This document shows, piece by piece, positions 43,266-53,658 of a stretch of DNA of 64,000 nt (position 1 is its first letter; each line of letters starts with the position of its first letter). The position numbers and the translations under genes were made by a program. The notes under the pieces were generated by a model. It did not search any database. It was not told the origin of the DNA and saw only the letters and a program-made list of their open reading frames with translations. This stretch comes from Vibrio sp. CAU 1672 (GTDB lineage: Bacteria > Pseudomonadota > Gammaproteobacteria > Enterobacterales > Vibrionaceae). Location: the NCBI RefSeq assembly GCF_029223195.1, contig NZ_JARHUF010000002.1, positions 344,030 to 408,029 of the forward strand. Direction: 5' to 3'.

Positions 43266-44076
43266 CCTAACCCCGGAAAGTATCGAAATTGTCGATTTTT
43301 ATCAAGATGGTGAAAACACCCGTCATTATCAGTTCCGCCTCCTCAGCCCTGCCGCGAAGTGGCGCCAAGCCTACAGTGGCCAGTTTTTCATGCTGTGTGT
43401 ACCGGGCGTTGGGGAAGCGCCGTTTACGTTTACCGGCTTACCGGATGCTCAGGGCAACTTTCGCGTGCTGGTGAGAAAAATGGGGGACGTAACCCAGGCC
43501 CTGTTTGATAAACAAGTCGGGGATATCCTTGGCGCACGTGGTCCGATGGGTAAGGGGTGGCAGGCCAGCGAGCTCACTGACCAAAAAATCCTGATCATAG
43601 GCGGCGGGTGCGGGATGGCACCGTTGGTCAGCATTATTGAACAGCTTATTGAACAACAGAATTTTTCTCAGCTGGAAGTGGTGTATGCCGCGCGTAATAA
43701 GCAGAATTTGCTGCTTACCCCGGAGCGAGACCATTGGCAGCACTGTATCCCGATGTTTAATGTGGTTGAAGATGCCAGCGGGCTGGATGAGCAGGATTAC
43801 TATCTCGGTACGGCTACAGGCATTTTGCCTAAAGTGCTGCACTCGTTTGGCGAGCAGCCGGATCGCGTCCTGCTCGCCGGGCCGGAGGCAATGATGTGTG
43901 CGGTGAGTGAGTACCTGGTCGCCTATGGTATCGACGCAAAAGATATTTACCTGTCTGTCGAGCGCCGGATGCACTGCGCGGTGGGGTTGTGTGGCCACTG
44001 TTATCTGAAAAACCAGTACGTTTGCACCCAGGGCCCAACGTTTCGCTGGGCCGATGTGGGCGCACACCTCGCATAG
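43255..44076 (+). CDS. FAD/NAD(P)-binding reductase subunit with 2Fe-2S site (HydG/AsrB-like)
   Basis: A 273-residue ferredoxin-NADP reductase-type subunit. An FAD-binding beta barrel (~1-100, with GQFFMLCVPGVGEAPF) and an NAD(P) domain (GGGCGMAPLVSIIE) are followed by a C-terminal CAVGLCGHCYL...C motif for a 2Fe-2S cluster. It overlaps the previous gene by 11 nt, starting at the ATG with AAGG 7 nt upstream. With the preceding two subunits it would make a soluble NAD(P)-linked formate dehydrogenase; electron bifurcation is possible but not shown. Its stop is only 25 bp from the convergent ppsA. Confidence 0.88.
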   Translation: MMFSLTPESIEIVDFYQDGENTRHYQFRLLSPAAKWRQAYSGQFFMLCVPGVGEAPFTFTGLPDAQGNFRVLVRKMGDVTQALFDKQVGDILGARGPMGKGWQASELTDQKILIIGGGCGMAPLVSIIEQLIEQQNFSQLEVVYAARNKQNLLLTPERDHWQHCIPMFNVVEDASGLDEQDYYLGTATGILPKVLHSFGEQPDRVLLAGPEAMMCAVSEYLVAYGIDAKDIYLSVERRMHCAVGLCGHCYLKNQYVCTQGPTFRWADVGAHLA

Positions 44077-44101
44077 TGGCTGGTTAGGTGTGCGTTAAAG
44101 G

Positions 44102-46516
44102 TTAAGGTTTGCGGTTTTTGCCGAGGGCCTGCTCTGCCTTAGCCACCACCTGGCAGCCTTTGGCAAACGAGTCTGGGTTGAGTGAAATTGAGTCAATGCC
44201 ATATGCCACGAGAAACTCGGCAAATTCCGGGTGATCCGACGGAGCCTGGCCGCAAATGCCTACTTTACAGCCTTTGCTGTGGGCAACCCTGATAACTTGT
44301 TCAATCAGGCTTTTCACCGCATCATCCCGGGCGTCAAACATTGGTTTGAGTTCGGCCGAATCGCGGTCAATCCCCAACACCAGCTGAGTTAAGTCATTAC
44401 TGCCGATCGAAAAACCATCGAAGCGTTCGGCAAAGCGGTCGGCCAGAATGACATTCGACGGGATCTCGCACATCACATAGACTTCCAGCCCTTTGTCACC
44501 CCGTTTGAGTCCGGCTTGTGCCATAACTTCCAGCACTTTATCGGCCTCACTGACGGTGCGGCAAAACGGGATCATGACGATGATATTGTCAAAGCCCATC
44601 TCTTCTCTGGCTTTGGCGATCGCCTTACATTCAAGCTGGAACGCTTCACGGTAGCGGGGGTGGTAGTAGCGCGAAGCACCGCGTAATCCCAGCATCGGGT
44701 TCTCTTCATGCAACTCAAAGAACTCGCCCCCGAGCAGGCCACGGTATTCATTCGATTTAAAATCGGACATGCGGACAATTACCGGTCTCGGGTATTGGCT
44801 GGCAGCAATTTTGCTGACGCCTAGTGCCAGATTATCGACAAAAAAGTCTGCCAGAGTGGCAAAGCCTTTACAGCGTGCGCGGATTGCCTGCTCGACACCG
44901 GGATCGCTGATCTGCTCCGGGTGTAGCAGCGCCATCGGGTGCAGGCCAATCTGGCTGGAAATAATAAACTCAATCCGGGTCAGGCCAATCCCGGCTGTCG
45001 GCAGGCGCCACCAGTGGAAAATGCCGTCCGGCATGGCTGCGTTGATCATGATTTTGGTCTCGGTCGGCGGCAGCGCTTTGAGGTCGATTTCCTGCGTGGT
45101 GTAGTTGACAACTCCGTCGTACACCTGCCCGGTCGCGCCTTTGGCACAGCTGAGGGTGACGATTTGGCCGGAGGAAAGAGTCTGCGTGGCGTGTTCGGTG
45201 CCGACAATCGCGGGCACTTTCAGTTCTCGGCTGACAATGGCGGCGTGGCTGGTCGGCCCGCCGGAGTCGGTGATGATCCCGGCCGCTTTGCGCATCAGCG
45301 GTACCCAGTCCGGGTCGGTACGCTCAGTGACCAGAATTGCCCCGTCAGGAAACGCATCGATATCGTCAGGCGATAAGACCGTGTATGTTTCACCAATTGC
45401 GACCGCACCGCCGACACTGGCGCCTTCGAGCAGCACCGCTGCCGAAGTTTTTTCCAGCTGGTAATTGACCAGCACGGCGCTGTCTTTGTAGGATTCGACG
45501 GTCTCTGGCCTTGCCTGAACCATATACAGTTGCTGGCTGTGACTGTCTTTGGCCCATTCCATATCCATCGCGCAGCCATAGTGACGTTCAATGATGACCG
45601 CCCAGCGACTCAGCAGCAGGACTTCCTCATCACTGAGTACCAGTTGCTGGCGCTCCTCGGCACTGGTCGGCAGGGTAATGGTCGGCTGGTCAGTATTTCC
45701 CGGTTGATTGAACAGCATTTTTTCCAGTTTGTTACCGAGCTGTTTTTCAATGATCGGCCGCTTACCGGATTGTTCAAGTAAGGGTTTGTAGACCATGAAG
45801 CGGTCCGGGGTAACGGAACCTTTAACAATGGTTTCACCCAGCCCCCAGCTGCCATTGATCATCACCACGTCCGGAAAGCCATTTTCCGTATCTAGGCTGA
45901 ACATCACCCCTGCGCACTGTGATTCGATCATCTGTTGTACTCCGACAGAAAGCGCGACTTGCTGGTGTTCAAACCCTTGTTCCTGACGGTAAACGATGGC
46001 GCGATCGGTGTACAGTGAGGCAAAACACTGTTTGCAGGCCTCAAGTACCTGCTGGTCGCCGCTGATATTGAGGTAGCTCTCCTGCTGACCGGCGAAGCTG
46101 GCCTCGGGTAAGTCTTCTGCTGTAGCAGAGCTTCGCACCGCGACTGAGGCGTTTGGTTCCCCGATTTGCGCGCTTAACTCATGGTAGGCATCCAGGATGG
46201 TGCGCGCCTGGTGTTCAGTAAACTCTGCCTGGCTGATGGATGCCCGGATTTGCCGTCCGGCCTCGGCAAGACTTATCTCGCCGCTGTTCATCTGATTTAA
46301 CCATCCGTTGATCGGGCCGTTGAGGTTGTTTTGCTCGAGGTAGTCGCGAAACAGTTGGGCACTGGTGGCGAACCCGTCCGGAACCCGGATACCAGTCTCA
46401 CTGAGCTGGCTGAGCATCTCGCCTAAGCTGGCGTTCTTACCGCCAACCAGGCTGACGTCTTTGGCATGTAGCTCTCGGTAGCGGTAAATCAATACTGGTG
46501 CGGTATCTGTAGACAT
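44102..46516 (-). CDS. ppsA: Phosphoenolpyruvate synthase
   Basis: An 804-residue PEP synthase that makes PEP, AMP and phosphate from pyruvate, ATP and water. It has an N-terminal ATP-grasp/PEP-PK nucleotide domain (GGKNASLGEM), the phosphohistidine domain (GGPTSHAAIVSRELKVPAIV), and a C-terminal TIM barrel (SIGSNDLTQLVLG, KVGICGQAPSD). Length matches E. coli PpsA (792). The ATG at 46516 has AGGA 9 nt upstream and is preferred to 46525. It is the last gene of the acs-E1-E2-ACP operon, 64 bp after the ACP stop, pointing to gluconeogenic drain of pyruvate. No strong terminator separates it from the convergent formate dehydrogenase genes. Confidence 0.95.
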   Translation of the reverse strand: MSTDTAPVLIYRYRELHAKDVSLVGGKNASLGEMLSQLSETGIRVPDGFATSAQLFRDYLEQNNLNGPINGWLNQMNSGEISLAEAGRQIRASISQAEFTEHQARTILDAYHELSAQIGEPNASVAVRSSATAEDLPEASFAGQQESYLNISGDQQVLEACKQCFASLYTDRAIVYRQEQGFEHQQVALSVGVQQMIESQCAGVMFSLDTENGFPDVVMINGSWGLGETIVKGSVTPDRFMVYKPLLEQSGKRPIIEKQLGNKLEKMLFNQPGNTDQPTITLPTSAEERQQLVLSDEEVLLLSRWAVIIERHYGCAMDMEWAKDSHSQQLYMVQARPETVESYKDSAVLVNYQLEKTSAAVLLEGASVGGAVAIGETYTVLSPDDIDAFPDGAILVTERTDPDWVPLMRKAAGIITDSGGPTSHAAIVSRELKVPAIVGTEHATQTLSSGQIVTLSCAKGATGQVYDGVVNYTTQEIDLKALPPTETKIMINAAMPDGIFHWWRLPTAGIGLTRIEFIISSQIGLHPMALLHPEQISDPGVEQAIRARCKGFATLADFFVDNLALGVSKIAASQYPRPVIVRMSDFKSNEYRGLLGGEFFELHEENPMLGLRGASRYYHPRYREAFQLECKAIAKAREEMGFDNIIVMIPFCRTVSEADKVLEVMAQAGLKRGDKGLEVYVMCEIPSNVILADRFAERFDGFSIGSNDLTQLVLGIDRDSAELKPMFDARDDAVKSLIEQVIRVAHSKGCKVGICGQAPSDHPEFAEFLVAYGIDSISLNPDSFAKGCQVVAKAEQALGKNRKP

Positions 46517-46580
46517 AGTCGGCATCCTTTATTCTGATTTTAACGTTTTATTGCTTGTCATTGCCGTGAGAATGGTGCGT

Positions 46581-46826
46581 TTACTGGCATCGTTCCTGTA
46601 AATAAGTTTTTAGCTGGTTGTAACTGCGCACTTGGGTGTAGTCGCTTTCGGGGATACTGACTCCGGTACTTTTTTTCAGTGACGCAAGCAGGTTAAGGAA
46701 GTCCATTGAGTCGAGATCGCACTCTTCGCGCAGGTCTTCATCCAGATCAATCTCATCCATCTCTATTTCTGGTGCGATGTGTTTGATCGCGTCGGCGATG
46801 GTGGTTGGGATATTGATGGTGTTCAT
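46581..46826 (-). CDS. Stand-alone acyl carrier protein
   Basis: An 81-residue acidic helical protein with the phosphopantetheine-attachment motif DLDSMDF (Ser40). It is not the housekeeping AcpP by sequence or context, since no fab genes are near. Its ATG overlaps the E2 stop by 4 nt, so the two are translationally coupled. An ACP beside a 2-oxoacid dehydrogenase E2 is unusual: it might accept an acyl group from E2 or from the AMP-forming synthetase encoded four genes upstream. Its function is not known. Confidence 0.85.
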   Translation of the reverse strand: MNTINIPTTIADAIKHIAPEIEMDEIDLDEDLREECDLDSMDFLNLLASLKKSTGVSIPESDYTQVRSYNQLKTYLQERCQ

Positions 46827-48175
46827 AAAGCCTCCGGATGTTGAAGTTGCTTAGCCAGTGCCTGTAAAAAACGCGCACCCGTGACGCCGTCACTTACGCG
46901 ATGATCGGCGGCGAGCGTTACCGTCATGATGTCGCCAATTTCAAGCTGGTTATCTCTGATTATCGGAGCTTTGCGTTGGCGGCCCAGTCCGATGATCGCT
47001 ACCTGTGGGGGGTAGATCACGCCGGTAATGCTGTCGGCACCGCGTTCGCCTATGCTGGTTACGGTGATGGTGCTTTGGCTGACCTCTGAGCTGCGTAGCC
47101 GTCCACGACGGCTGCGTTCAGCCAGATCCCGCAGTGCGTCCATGGTTTGGTTGACGGTTAACTGGTCGGCGTCAAGAATGGCCGGGATGACCAGCCCGCC
47201 TTCGCGCAGGCTGATGGTATTGCCGATATTGACCTGTGAGGCAGCGACGAAGCGGCCGTCACGGTAAAACCCGTTCAGCTGCGGAAAACGAACCAGTTGA
47301 CGGGCGATGGCGCTGAGGATAACCGCGGGAAGCAGCAGCCGCTGCTCCGGCTCGCGCTGCTGGTTCTGTTCTGCCAGCCAGGCCTGGACTTTGGTCAGAT
47401 TAATGTCCAATGCCAGGTAATAGTGGGGGATCTCTTTTTTGGAGAGGCTCATGGCATCACTGATGGCCTGGCGCATCGGGGAGGGTGCCTCCTGTTCTTG
47501 GCTGCGAGCGGGGACGGGTTCGCTCGGCTGCGGAGTTGGCGCGCCTGTGCCCGTCGGCAGGTCGCGCATGACAATTGCACCGTGCGGTCCGCTGCCGGTC
47601 AGGCCGGAGAGATCAATTCCCGCTAAGTAGGCGGTTTTCCGCGCCAGTGGTGACACGTAACGTCGTTGCTGGTGGGTAAAAGGCTGGTTGGGAAAAGGTT
47701 GACTGGTGGCAAACCAGCCGGCCGTATCCTGGCTCAGTGTCTCAGCGCCGGCAGGGGGCGCTGTATCCGATGTGGAAGATGCCACTGGTGTTCTTGCCGC
47801 TTTGGGTGGAATGTAAGGGGGAAGCGCTTCATCTGACGCAGACACCAGTGGCGTAACGTTATCTGCCGGGACTGTGAGCGAAGGGGCGTCATTAGCCACG
47901 GCGGTAACGGGCATGTCGGTCTCCATCCGCGCCATCACACTGCCTACGGCCAGTTTGATCTCCGGCTGGACCAGAAGTTCAGTGATCGTTCCCTGATGGT
48001 AAGATTCCATATCGATGGCACCTTTACTGGTTTCGATCACGGCTATGACGTCGCCTTTGTCGACCCGGTCGCCTGGCTTTACTTGCCACTCAATCAACGT
48101 ACCATCGCGCATGTCTGCACCGAGTGCCGGCATGGTGATATCCACCAGGGAGTCATCTTGCTTGTTATTTGCCAT
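46823..48175 (-). CDS. Dihydrolipoamide acyltransferase (E2) of a 2-oxoacid dehydrogenase complex
   Basis: A 450-residue E2. One lipoyl domain (~10-90, Lys51 in ETSKGAIDM) is followed by an Ala/Pro-rich linker, a subunit-binding domain ([10 protein letters not shown] ... LTGSGPHG, ~168-205) and a CoA acyltransferase domain ending with the active site HRVSDG (His425, Asp429). Only one lipoyl domain, as in acetoin, branched-chain and some pyruvate complexes. It overlaps the end of the E1 gene by 11 nt and the ACP gene by 4 nt. The gene for E3 is absent from the operon, so E3 must come from elsewhere, or the complex is used in an unusual way. Confidence 0.92.
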   Translation of the reverse strand: MANNKQDDSLVDITMPALGADMRDGTLIEWQVKPGDRVDKGDVIAVIETSKGAIDMESYHQGTITELLVQPEIKLAVGSVMARMETDMPVTAVANDAPSLTVPADNVTPLVSASDEALPPYIPPKAARTPVASSTSDTAPPAGAETLSQDTAGWFATSQPFPNQPFTHQQRRYVSPLARKTAYLAGIDLSGLTGSGPHGAIVMRDLPTGTGAPTPQPSEPVPARSQEQEAPSPMRQAISDAMSLSKKEIPHYYLALDINLTKVQAWLAEQNQQREPEQRLLLPAVILSAIARQLVRFPQLNGFYRDGRFVAASQVNIGNTISLREGGLVIPAILDADQLTVNQTMDALRDLAERSRRGRLRSSEVSQSTITVTSIGERGADSITGVIYPPQVAIIGLGRQRKAPIIRDNQLEIGDIMTVTLAADHRVSDGVTGARFLQALAKQLQHPEAL

Positions 48176-50195
48176 CAGTGGTTCCTCCTCCCTCAGCCTG
48201 CCAGTCGGGGGACATCATTGTGGCTTTTGCCATCTGCACAATGCTGTCGACCTGGGGAATGGCAGCTTGTTCAAGGTGGTGCGGGTAGGGGATGGGCACT
48301 TCCTCGGTACATACCCGGGCGACCGGCGCATCCAGTTGCCAGAAGGCTTGTTCCATAATGATTGCACTGATTTCTCCGGCCAGGCTGCCGGTATACCAGC
48401 CCTCGTCAATGATCACCGCGCGATGGGTTTTGGTGACGCTGGCGATGATTGTCTCGGTGTCGAGTGGCCTGAGCGAACGCAGGTCAATCACTTCGGCATC
48501 AATGCCATGCTCTTCTAACTGTTTTGCCGCCTCAAGGGCCTTGCCAAGGCTGCCCCCGTATGTGACCAGGCTGATGTCGCTGCCGCGGCGGCGTACCAGA
48601 GCCTGGTCCATGGGTGCATCGGGATTATCCCCCACCGCACCGTCTTCATTGAGTAGCATCACATGTTCAAAAATCAGCACCGGATCGGGGTCTGCCAGTG
48701 CCTGGTTCAACATATAGCGGGCGTCGTTCTGGGTTGCCGGGCTCAAGACTTTCAGCCCCGGAACATGGGCGTAAAAATTCTCCCAGCTGTGAGAGTGCTG
48801 GGCGGCAAGTTGCTTACCGGCACCACACGCCATGCGGATCACTACCGGGACATTAAACTGCCCGCCCGACATGTGCAGCAGGGTGGCGGCGGTATTGATG
48901 ATCTGATCCATCGCCAGCAGGCTAAAATTGACCGTCATCACCTCGATAATTGGTCTCATCCCGCCGAGTGCGGCGCCAATTCCCACCCCGACAAAACCTG
49001 ACTCACACAATGGCGTATCGATGATTCGCTTGGTACCAAACTGATCGAGCAGCCCCTTACTCACCGCATAGCAGCCGCCGTAGCGTCCGACATCTTCTCC
49101 CATCAGGAAGGTGCGCGAATCGTTGTCCAGCGCATCTTTAATACCGGCTCGCAGCGCTTCCCGGTAGGTAATTGTGGTTGGGATCTGGCTAGAAACCAAC
49201 GGCGTTGGCGGTGGAGCGGATAGAGGGCTTTGTACAAAGCGGGTCAGCTGCTCGACCGGTTCCCATTCCCCGGCTTCGGCGAAGGTGATCGCATCATGAA
49301 TTTCCTGGGCGACCTTCGCTTCGATTGCGGACAGCTCCTGATCCTGGAAATGGCTGTTTTTTTGCAGCCACTGGATCAGTTGTTTGACCGGGCCTTTTTC
49401 CTCCCATTCGGCGACCTCAGCTTTGTCCCGGTACAGCTGGCTGTCAAAGCTCGAGTGGCCACGAAAACGGTAAGTCTGGCATTCAATAAAATAGGGGCGC
49501 TGTTGATTACGGATGTAATCGACCGCGGTAGAGGCCGCCGCTTCGACATTCACCACGTTCATGCCGTCGATCCGCGCCGTCTCAATGCCATAGCTGCGCG
49601 CTTTGCTGGCAATGTTGGTTTCGGATTCAGACAGGGCGAGGGATGTTCCCATCGCGTAGCGGTTGTTTTCACAGATGAAAAGCACCGGCAGTTGCCACAG
49701 CGCCGCAAGATTGAGGCTTTCGTGGAATTCCCCTTCGGCGACGGCACCTTCACCAAAAAAACATACCGCAATCGCATCGCGTTGCATTTTTTTGTTCGCC
49801 AACGCCAGGCCGGTGGCTAACGGCAGACCGCCACCGACAATCGCGTTACCACCATAGAAACGCAGGTTTTTATCGAACAGGTGCATTGAGCCACCCCGGC
49901 CACGGCTGCAGCCGTTGGTGCGGCCGTACATTTCGGCCATCACGCTGCCCATACTCATTCCCCGGGCGAGCGCATGACCGTGTTCGCGATAGGTCGCGAC
50001 GATCTGGTCTTCTTCATTGAGCGCAGACATTACCCCGACCGCAATCGCTTCTTCACCGATATACAGGTGGAGAAAGCCGCGGATTTTTTCCAGTGCGTAA
50101 AGCTCGGCACACTTTTCCTCAAAACGGCGTATGCGTAGCATCTGTTCCAGTTGATCGAGTAAGTGCTGACGGTTGATGTGGAGTCTTTTATTCAT
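48165..50195 (-). CDS. Fused 2-oxoacid dehydrogenase E1 alpha-beta
   Basis: A 676-residue thiamine-diphosphate enzyme joining E1 alpha and beta of the heterotetramer type. The alpha half (~1-330) has [20 protein letters not shown] and the TPP motif GEGAVAEG...ENN; the beta half (~340-676) has [37 protein letters not shown] and AQHSHSWE. It resembles pyruvate and acetoin E1 more than branched-chain E1, but the substrate is not fixed. The genes are usually separate; fusion gives stoichiometric alpha and beta. The start codon overlaps the acs stop (ATGA), so it is translationally coupled. Confidence 0.92.
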   Translation of the reverse strand: MNKRLHINRQHLLDQLEQMLRIRRFEEKCAELYALEKIRGFLHLYIGEEAIAVGVMSALNEEDQIVATYREHGHALARGMSMGSVMAEMYGRTNGCSRGRGGSMHLFDKNLRFYGGNAIVGGGLPLATGLALANKKMQRDAIAVCFFGEGAVAEGEFHESLNLAALWQLPVLFICENNRYAMGTSLALSESETNIASKARSYGIETARIDGMNVVNVEAAASTAVDYIRNQQRPYFIECQTYRFRGHSSFDSQLYRDKAEVAEWEEKGPVKQLIQWLQKNSHFQDQELSAIEAKVAQEIHDAITFAEAGEWEPVEQLTRFVQSPLSAPPPTPLVSSQIPTTITYREALRAGIKDALDNDSRTFLMGEDVGRYGGCYAVSKGLLDQFGTKRIIDTPLCESGFVGVGIGAALGGMRPIIEVMTVNFSLLAMDQIINTAATLLHMSGGQFNVPVVIRMACGAGKQLAAQHSHSWENFYAHVPGLKVLSPATQNDARYMLNQALADPDPVLIFEHVMLLNEDGAVGDNPDAPMDQALVRRRGSDISLVTYGGSLGKALEAAKQLEEHGIDAEVIDLRSLRPLDTETIIASVTKTHRAVIIDEGWYTGSLAGEISAIIMEQAFWQLDAPVARVCTEEVPIPYPHHLEQAAIPQVDSIVQMAKATMMSPDWQAEGGGTTDGK

Positions 50196-51928
50196 TGTTC
50201 ATCGCTCTCCAAGGTCGAAATATCCCCTTCCGGCAGACCCAGCTCCCTTGCTTTGAGCAAGCGACGCATGATTTTACCGCTGCGGGTTTTGGGTAAGTTG
50301 TGGCGAAAGACGATTTCTTTTGGTGCAACAGCGGCACCGAGACGTTTGCGGGCCAGGCCGAGCAGGGATTGTTGCAGCGCTTCATCGCCGGTTATATCGG
50401 GCTTAAGCGCCACAAAGGCTTTGACGATTTGCCCGGCGACCGGGTCGGGTACGCCGATAACACCGGCCTCGGCGACGGCAGGGTGTTCCATCAGCACACT
50501 TTCAACTTCGAAAGGACCGATCAGGTGGCCGGAAGATTTGATCAGGTCATCTTTGCGCCCGACGAACCAGAAGTAACCATCTTCATCTTTCATCGCCAGA
50601 TCGCCACTGAGATACCACTCGTCACTGAAACAGGACTGGTATTTTTCGTGTTGATTCAGGTAACCGCGGAACATCGACGGCCAGCCGATTTTCAGTGCCA
50701 GCTCGCCAACTTGCATCGGTTGTGTCTCTACCTGTAGCGTGCCGTTATCATCCGGGTTGATGATATCGGCTACAATGCCGGGCAGGGGCTTACCCATTGA
50801 ACCGGGCTTGACCGGTAAGCTTGGGACGTTGGCAATCATGATCCCGCCGGTTTCGGTTTGCCACCAGTTGTCATGAAACGGCATACCAAACACCTGCTCG
50901 CCCCACTCAACTGCCTCTGGGTTGAGCGGCTCACCGACACTGGCCATAAAGCGTAATTGTGACAAGTTAAACTGCTTGGGCAGGGCATCACCGACTTTCA
51001 TCAGCATCCGGATCGCGGTTGGCGCGGTGTACCAGACCGTCACCTGCTGATCCTGCAGAATCTGATACCAACGCTCGGCATCAAACTCGGCTTCATCGAT
51101 GATCATGGTGACCCCAAGACAGAGCGGGGCAATGATGCCGTAGGTCGTCCCGGTCACCCAGCCGGGATCGGCGGTACACCAATAGATGTCATCAGGTTTG
51201 AGATCCAGCGCGTAATACGCGGAGTGGATATGGTGCTCAACCGCCTGATGAACATGGATCACCCCTTTGGGTTTGCCGGTGGTGCCGCTGGTAAAATGCA
51301 GCAGCGCCATGTCTTCGGCCTGGGTTGGCTCACTGTGATATTCCGGGTTGGTATCCGCCATCAGAGTACTGTAATCATAGCAGCCGGGTTCGTTATCCGG
51401 ATTACCGTCAATCAGCAATACTGCCTTGAGATGCGGCAGTTCCTGCCACCAGCTTTTGAGTTTTTTCCGGTACAGACTGCGGGTGGTGATCACCAGGTTA
51501 GCCGAACCAATTTCCATACGCGAGCGGATGGGCTCCGGGCCGAAAGCGGAAAACAGCGGGGTAAACACACAACCTGCCTTTAACGTGCCGAGTGCAGCAA
51601 TATAGAGTTCAGGCCGGCGTCCGGCGAGGCTGAACACCCGGCTTCCCCTTGGTAAACCGAGTTTCGATAACAGGTCGGCAAAGCGGTTGGTTTGTTGGCT
51701 GAGCTCGTGATACGTAAAATCAACAGTTTGGTTTTCTTTGCTGATCCAGCGCAGCGCCAGTTTATCCTGACCGGGCTGGTTCAGGTGGCGGTCTAACGCT
51801 TCGAAACCGATGTTAAGGCCGCCGTCGCTCAGTCCCATGACTGGCGGAGGGGCAGATGTTGCTTTGTGTGGATCGGTTTGCAGGTTGGCATTGTCTGCCA
51901 GTGCTTGGTGAAAGAGAGTTTTAACCAT
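50192..51928 (-). CDS. AMP-forming acyl/acetyl-CoA synthetase
   Basis: A 578-residue ANL-superfamily ligase. Signature [15 protein letters not shown] is the ATP loop, [10 protein letters not shown] and WWQTETGG are acetyl-CoA synthetase motifs, and the conserved catalytic lysine is in RSGKIMRR near the C-terminus. Length and motifs resemble B. subtilis AcsA (572) more than E. coli Acs (652). The product would be acetyl-CoA, or an acyl-adenylate transferred to the ACP in the same operon. It is the first gene of the five-gene operon that ends with ppsA. Confidence 0.92.
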   Translation of the reverse strand: MVKTLFHQALADNANLQTDPHKATSAPPPVMGLSDGGLNIGFEALDRHLNQPGQDKLALRWISKENQTVDFTYHELSQQTNRFADLLSKLGLPRGSRVFSLAGRRPELYIAALGTLKAGCVFTPLFSAFGPEPIRSRMEIGSANLVITTRSLYRKKLKSWWQELPHLKAVLLIDGNPDNEPGCYDYSTLMADTNPEYHSEPTQAEDMALLHFTSGTTGKPKGVIHVHQAVEHHIHSAYYALDLKPDDIYWCTADPGWVTGTTYGIIAPLCLGVTMIIDEAEFDAERWYQILQDQQVTVWYTAPTAIRMLMKVGDALPKQFNLSQLRFMASVGEPLNPEAVEWGEQVFGMPFHDNWWQTETGGIMIANVPSLPVKPGSMGKPLPGIVADIINPDDNGTLQVETQPMQVGELALKIGWPSMFRGYLNQHEKYQSCFSDEWYLSGDLAMKDEDGYFWFVGRKDDLIKSSGHLIGPFEVESVLMEHPAVAEAGVIGVPDPVAGQIVKAFVALKPDITGDEALQQSLLGLARKRLGAAVAPKEIVFRHNLPKTRSGKIMRRLLKARELGLPEGDISTLESDEQ

Positions 51929-52220
51929 AATTTGGCATCCCGCACAAAAGTGAACGTTGTCCAGAAGAGGGCATAGACTTGATAAAAGTATGGTTTATCA
52001 GTGCGGCTTTTCCACCATGTGGTTAAGATTTCGTTAATGTTTTAGTTGTTGATTAATTTATTAATAGCGTCTGTGTGGTATGTCACGGTATACGCAGCAA
52101 AGCGGTTATCGTTTAACCCCAAAGGGTGACAGTTGCTAGCAAATTAGCCGCGCTTTAGGCGGGAGTGTTGCATACGGTGTTTTGTCGCATGAAGCAGAGA
52201 TTATTTCAGAGCGGGCATTA
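51929..52220 (-). promoter_or_regulatory. Leader region of the acs-E1-E2-ACP-ppsA operon
   Basis: This 292-bp stretch between the acs start and the malE terminator must hold the operon promoter. No convincing FNR, CRP or sigma-54 motif was recognised. It contains a 39-bp repeat (51950-51988) that recurs imperfectly at 56212-56250. Confidence 0.45.
51950..51988 (+). repeat. 39-bp imperfect direct repeat, left copy
   Basis: Begins GTGAACGTTG and shares the core AGAAGAGGGCAT with the right copy at 56212-56250; 32 of 39 positions agree by eye. The pair brackets the malE-GH13-lacI module. Confidence 0.7.
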
Positions 52221-52266
52221 AAAATGACCAATCCAACAGCGCATTTGAGGCGATTGGATTGGTCAT
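52221..52266 (-). terminator. Terminator of the malE transcript
   Basis: ATGACCAATCCAA (52224-52236) pairs with TTGGATTGGTCAT (52254-52266) over 13 bp with a 17-nt loop, and on the minus strand it is followed by TTTT. Confidence 0.8.
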
Positions 52267-52379
52267 GATAAGTCTGATGGTCAATGGCATGCAAAATGGC
52301 TAACGGTTCAGCTGATGATAGTGGTATTAGCGGAAAGGTGTTCCGTCCCCTTTCTCCTGTGAACCGTCATGACGCTTGT

Positions 52380-53555
52380 TTACTGGAGCATTCTTTTTTC
52401 AACGGTTGACAGTGCTTCTTCAACGGATTGTCGCCCGGTAATAACATTGTTTATTGCTGCTTGCTGACCAAACCAGAATGGCATCATTTGCGGAATATTC
52501 GGCATGACTTCACCTAATCTGGCGTTTTCCAGGGTCACAACCACACGGGGCTCGTTACTTAATTCCTCAAGAAAACTTTTTAAGGCCGGGGCGCCAATCG
52601 GAGAATGGTTGTTCATGTATCTTAAGCCATCATTGGTAAGCAGGTAGTTCTCGATGAATTCCTTGGCAATGTGCTCATTTGGCGTTGCTGCGTTAATTCC
52701 TGCCGTGAGTACGCCAACAAACGGGCGCGATGGATTGCCATTTAATTTCGGCAAGACAGCCAAACCATAATTGATACCGGACTTATCCAGGTTCGCCCAG
52801 GCCCAGGGGCCGTTGATCGTCATAGCTATCTTACCCTGGTTGAATGCCGATTCGGCATTGGCGTAATCGGAATCCGGAGAGATGATCCCGCCATCGACCA
52901 GAGTTTTTAAGAACGCCATTGATTTCTTAGCCCCCTCGTTGTTCACCCCGATGTCTTTTACATCATAACCAGTTGGAGTTGGTTTGAAGGCATAAGCACC
53001 ATGAGTTGTTAATAACGGCCATGTAAAGAAAGGTGACTTGATGTCCCACATCGCCGCTTTTTTATCCTGAGCAGACAGTGTTTTATCTAACTCAAATATA
53101 TCTTCCCAGTTTTCGAGGGGGGTTGAGATTAAATCCTTATTGTAAATAAGAGACAGCGTTTCAGCCGAAATCGGATAACCAAAATACTTACCGTTATAAT
53201 TAAGTGCCTGCCAGGTAAAACTTTCAAATTTTGCTTTAAACTCTTCGCTTGGATTCACTTCTTTGACTAAACCGGCTTCTGCATAGCCACCGAAGCGGTC
53301 ATGGGCAAAAATCATGATATCCGGGCCTTTACCCGTGGCGGCTATTTTTTCATATTTGACTTCAATCTTATCAGGATGCTCGACCCTGACTTCAATTCCG
53401 GTCTCTTCAGTAAATCTCTTACCAATTTTAACAATGCCGTTATAACCTTTATCACCTGGAACCCAAACAGTAATAGCATCGTCACTGAAAGCATTTACGG
53501 ACATAGAGGTGAATGCTAAAACGGTTGATACAGCAAGGGCTGATAAATTGCGCAT
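52380..53555 (-). CDS. malE: Maltose/maltodextrin-binding periplasmic protein, MalE-like
   Basis: A 391-residue binding protein with a Sec signal peptide (about 22 residues, ending VNA-F). It follows E. coli MalE closely: DKGYNGI near the N-terminus, AATGKGPDIMIFAHDRFGGY, INGPWAWANL, FVGVLTAGINAA and the C-terminal MPNIPQM. The ATG at 53555 has AAGGA and begins a normal signal peptide; an upstream frame extension does not. It would bring maltodextrins to a MalFGK transporter, but no permease or ATPase genes are in the window. It follows the GH13 gene in a lacI-GH13-malE group. Confidence 0.93.
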   Translation of the reverse strand: MRNLSALAVSTVLAFTSMSVNAFSDDAITVWVPGDKGYNGIVKIGKRFTEETGIEVRVEHPDKIEVKYEKIAATGKGPDIMIFAHDRFGGYAEAGLVKEVNPSEEFKAKFESFTWQALNYNGKYFGYPISAETLSLIYNKDLISTPLENWEDIFELDKTLSAQDKKAAMWDIKSPFFTWPLLTTHGAYAFKPTPTGYDVKDIGVNNEGAKKSMAFLKTLVDGGIISPDSDYANAESAFNQGKIAMTINGPWAWANLDKSGINYGLAVLPKLNGNPSRPFVGVLTAGINAATPNEHIAKEFIENYLLTNDGLRYMNNHSPIGAPALKSFLEELSNEPRVVVTLENARLGEVMPNIPQMMPFWFGQQAAINNVITGRQSVEEALSTVEKRMLQ

Positions 53556-53658
53556 AACTAATTTCCTTCTACTTATTAGATGTGGGTACAGTTTTATTTG
53601 TGGAAAATTTAAGATTCTCAACGCGAGATATATACTTATGGTATTTTTCTTTTAGAAA

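Noticed and set aside
44077..51928. Missing E3 gene inside the 2-oxoacid dehydrogenase operon
   Set aside because: All open frames in the operon were checked; none carries a dihydrolipoamide dehydrogenase CxxxxC motif.
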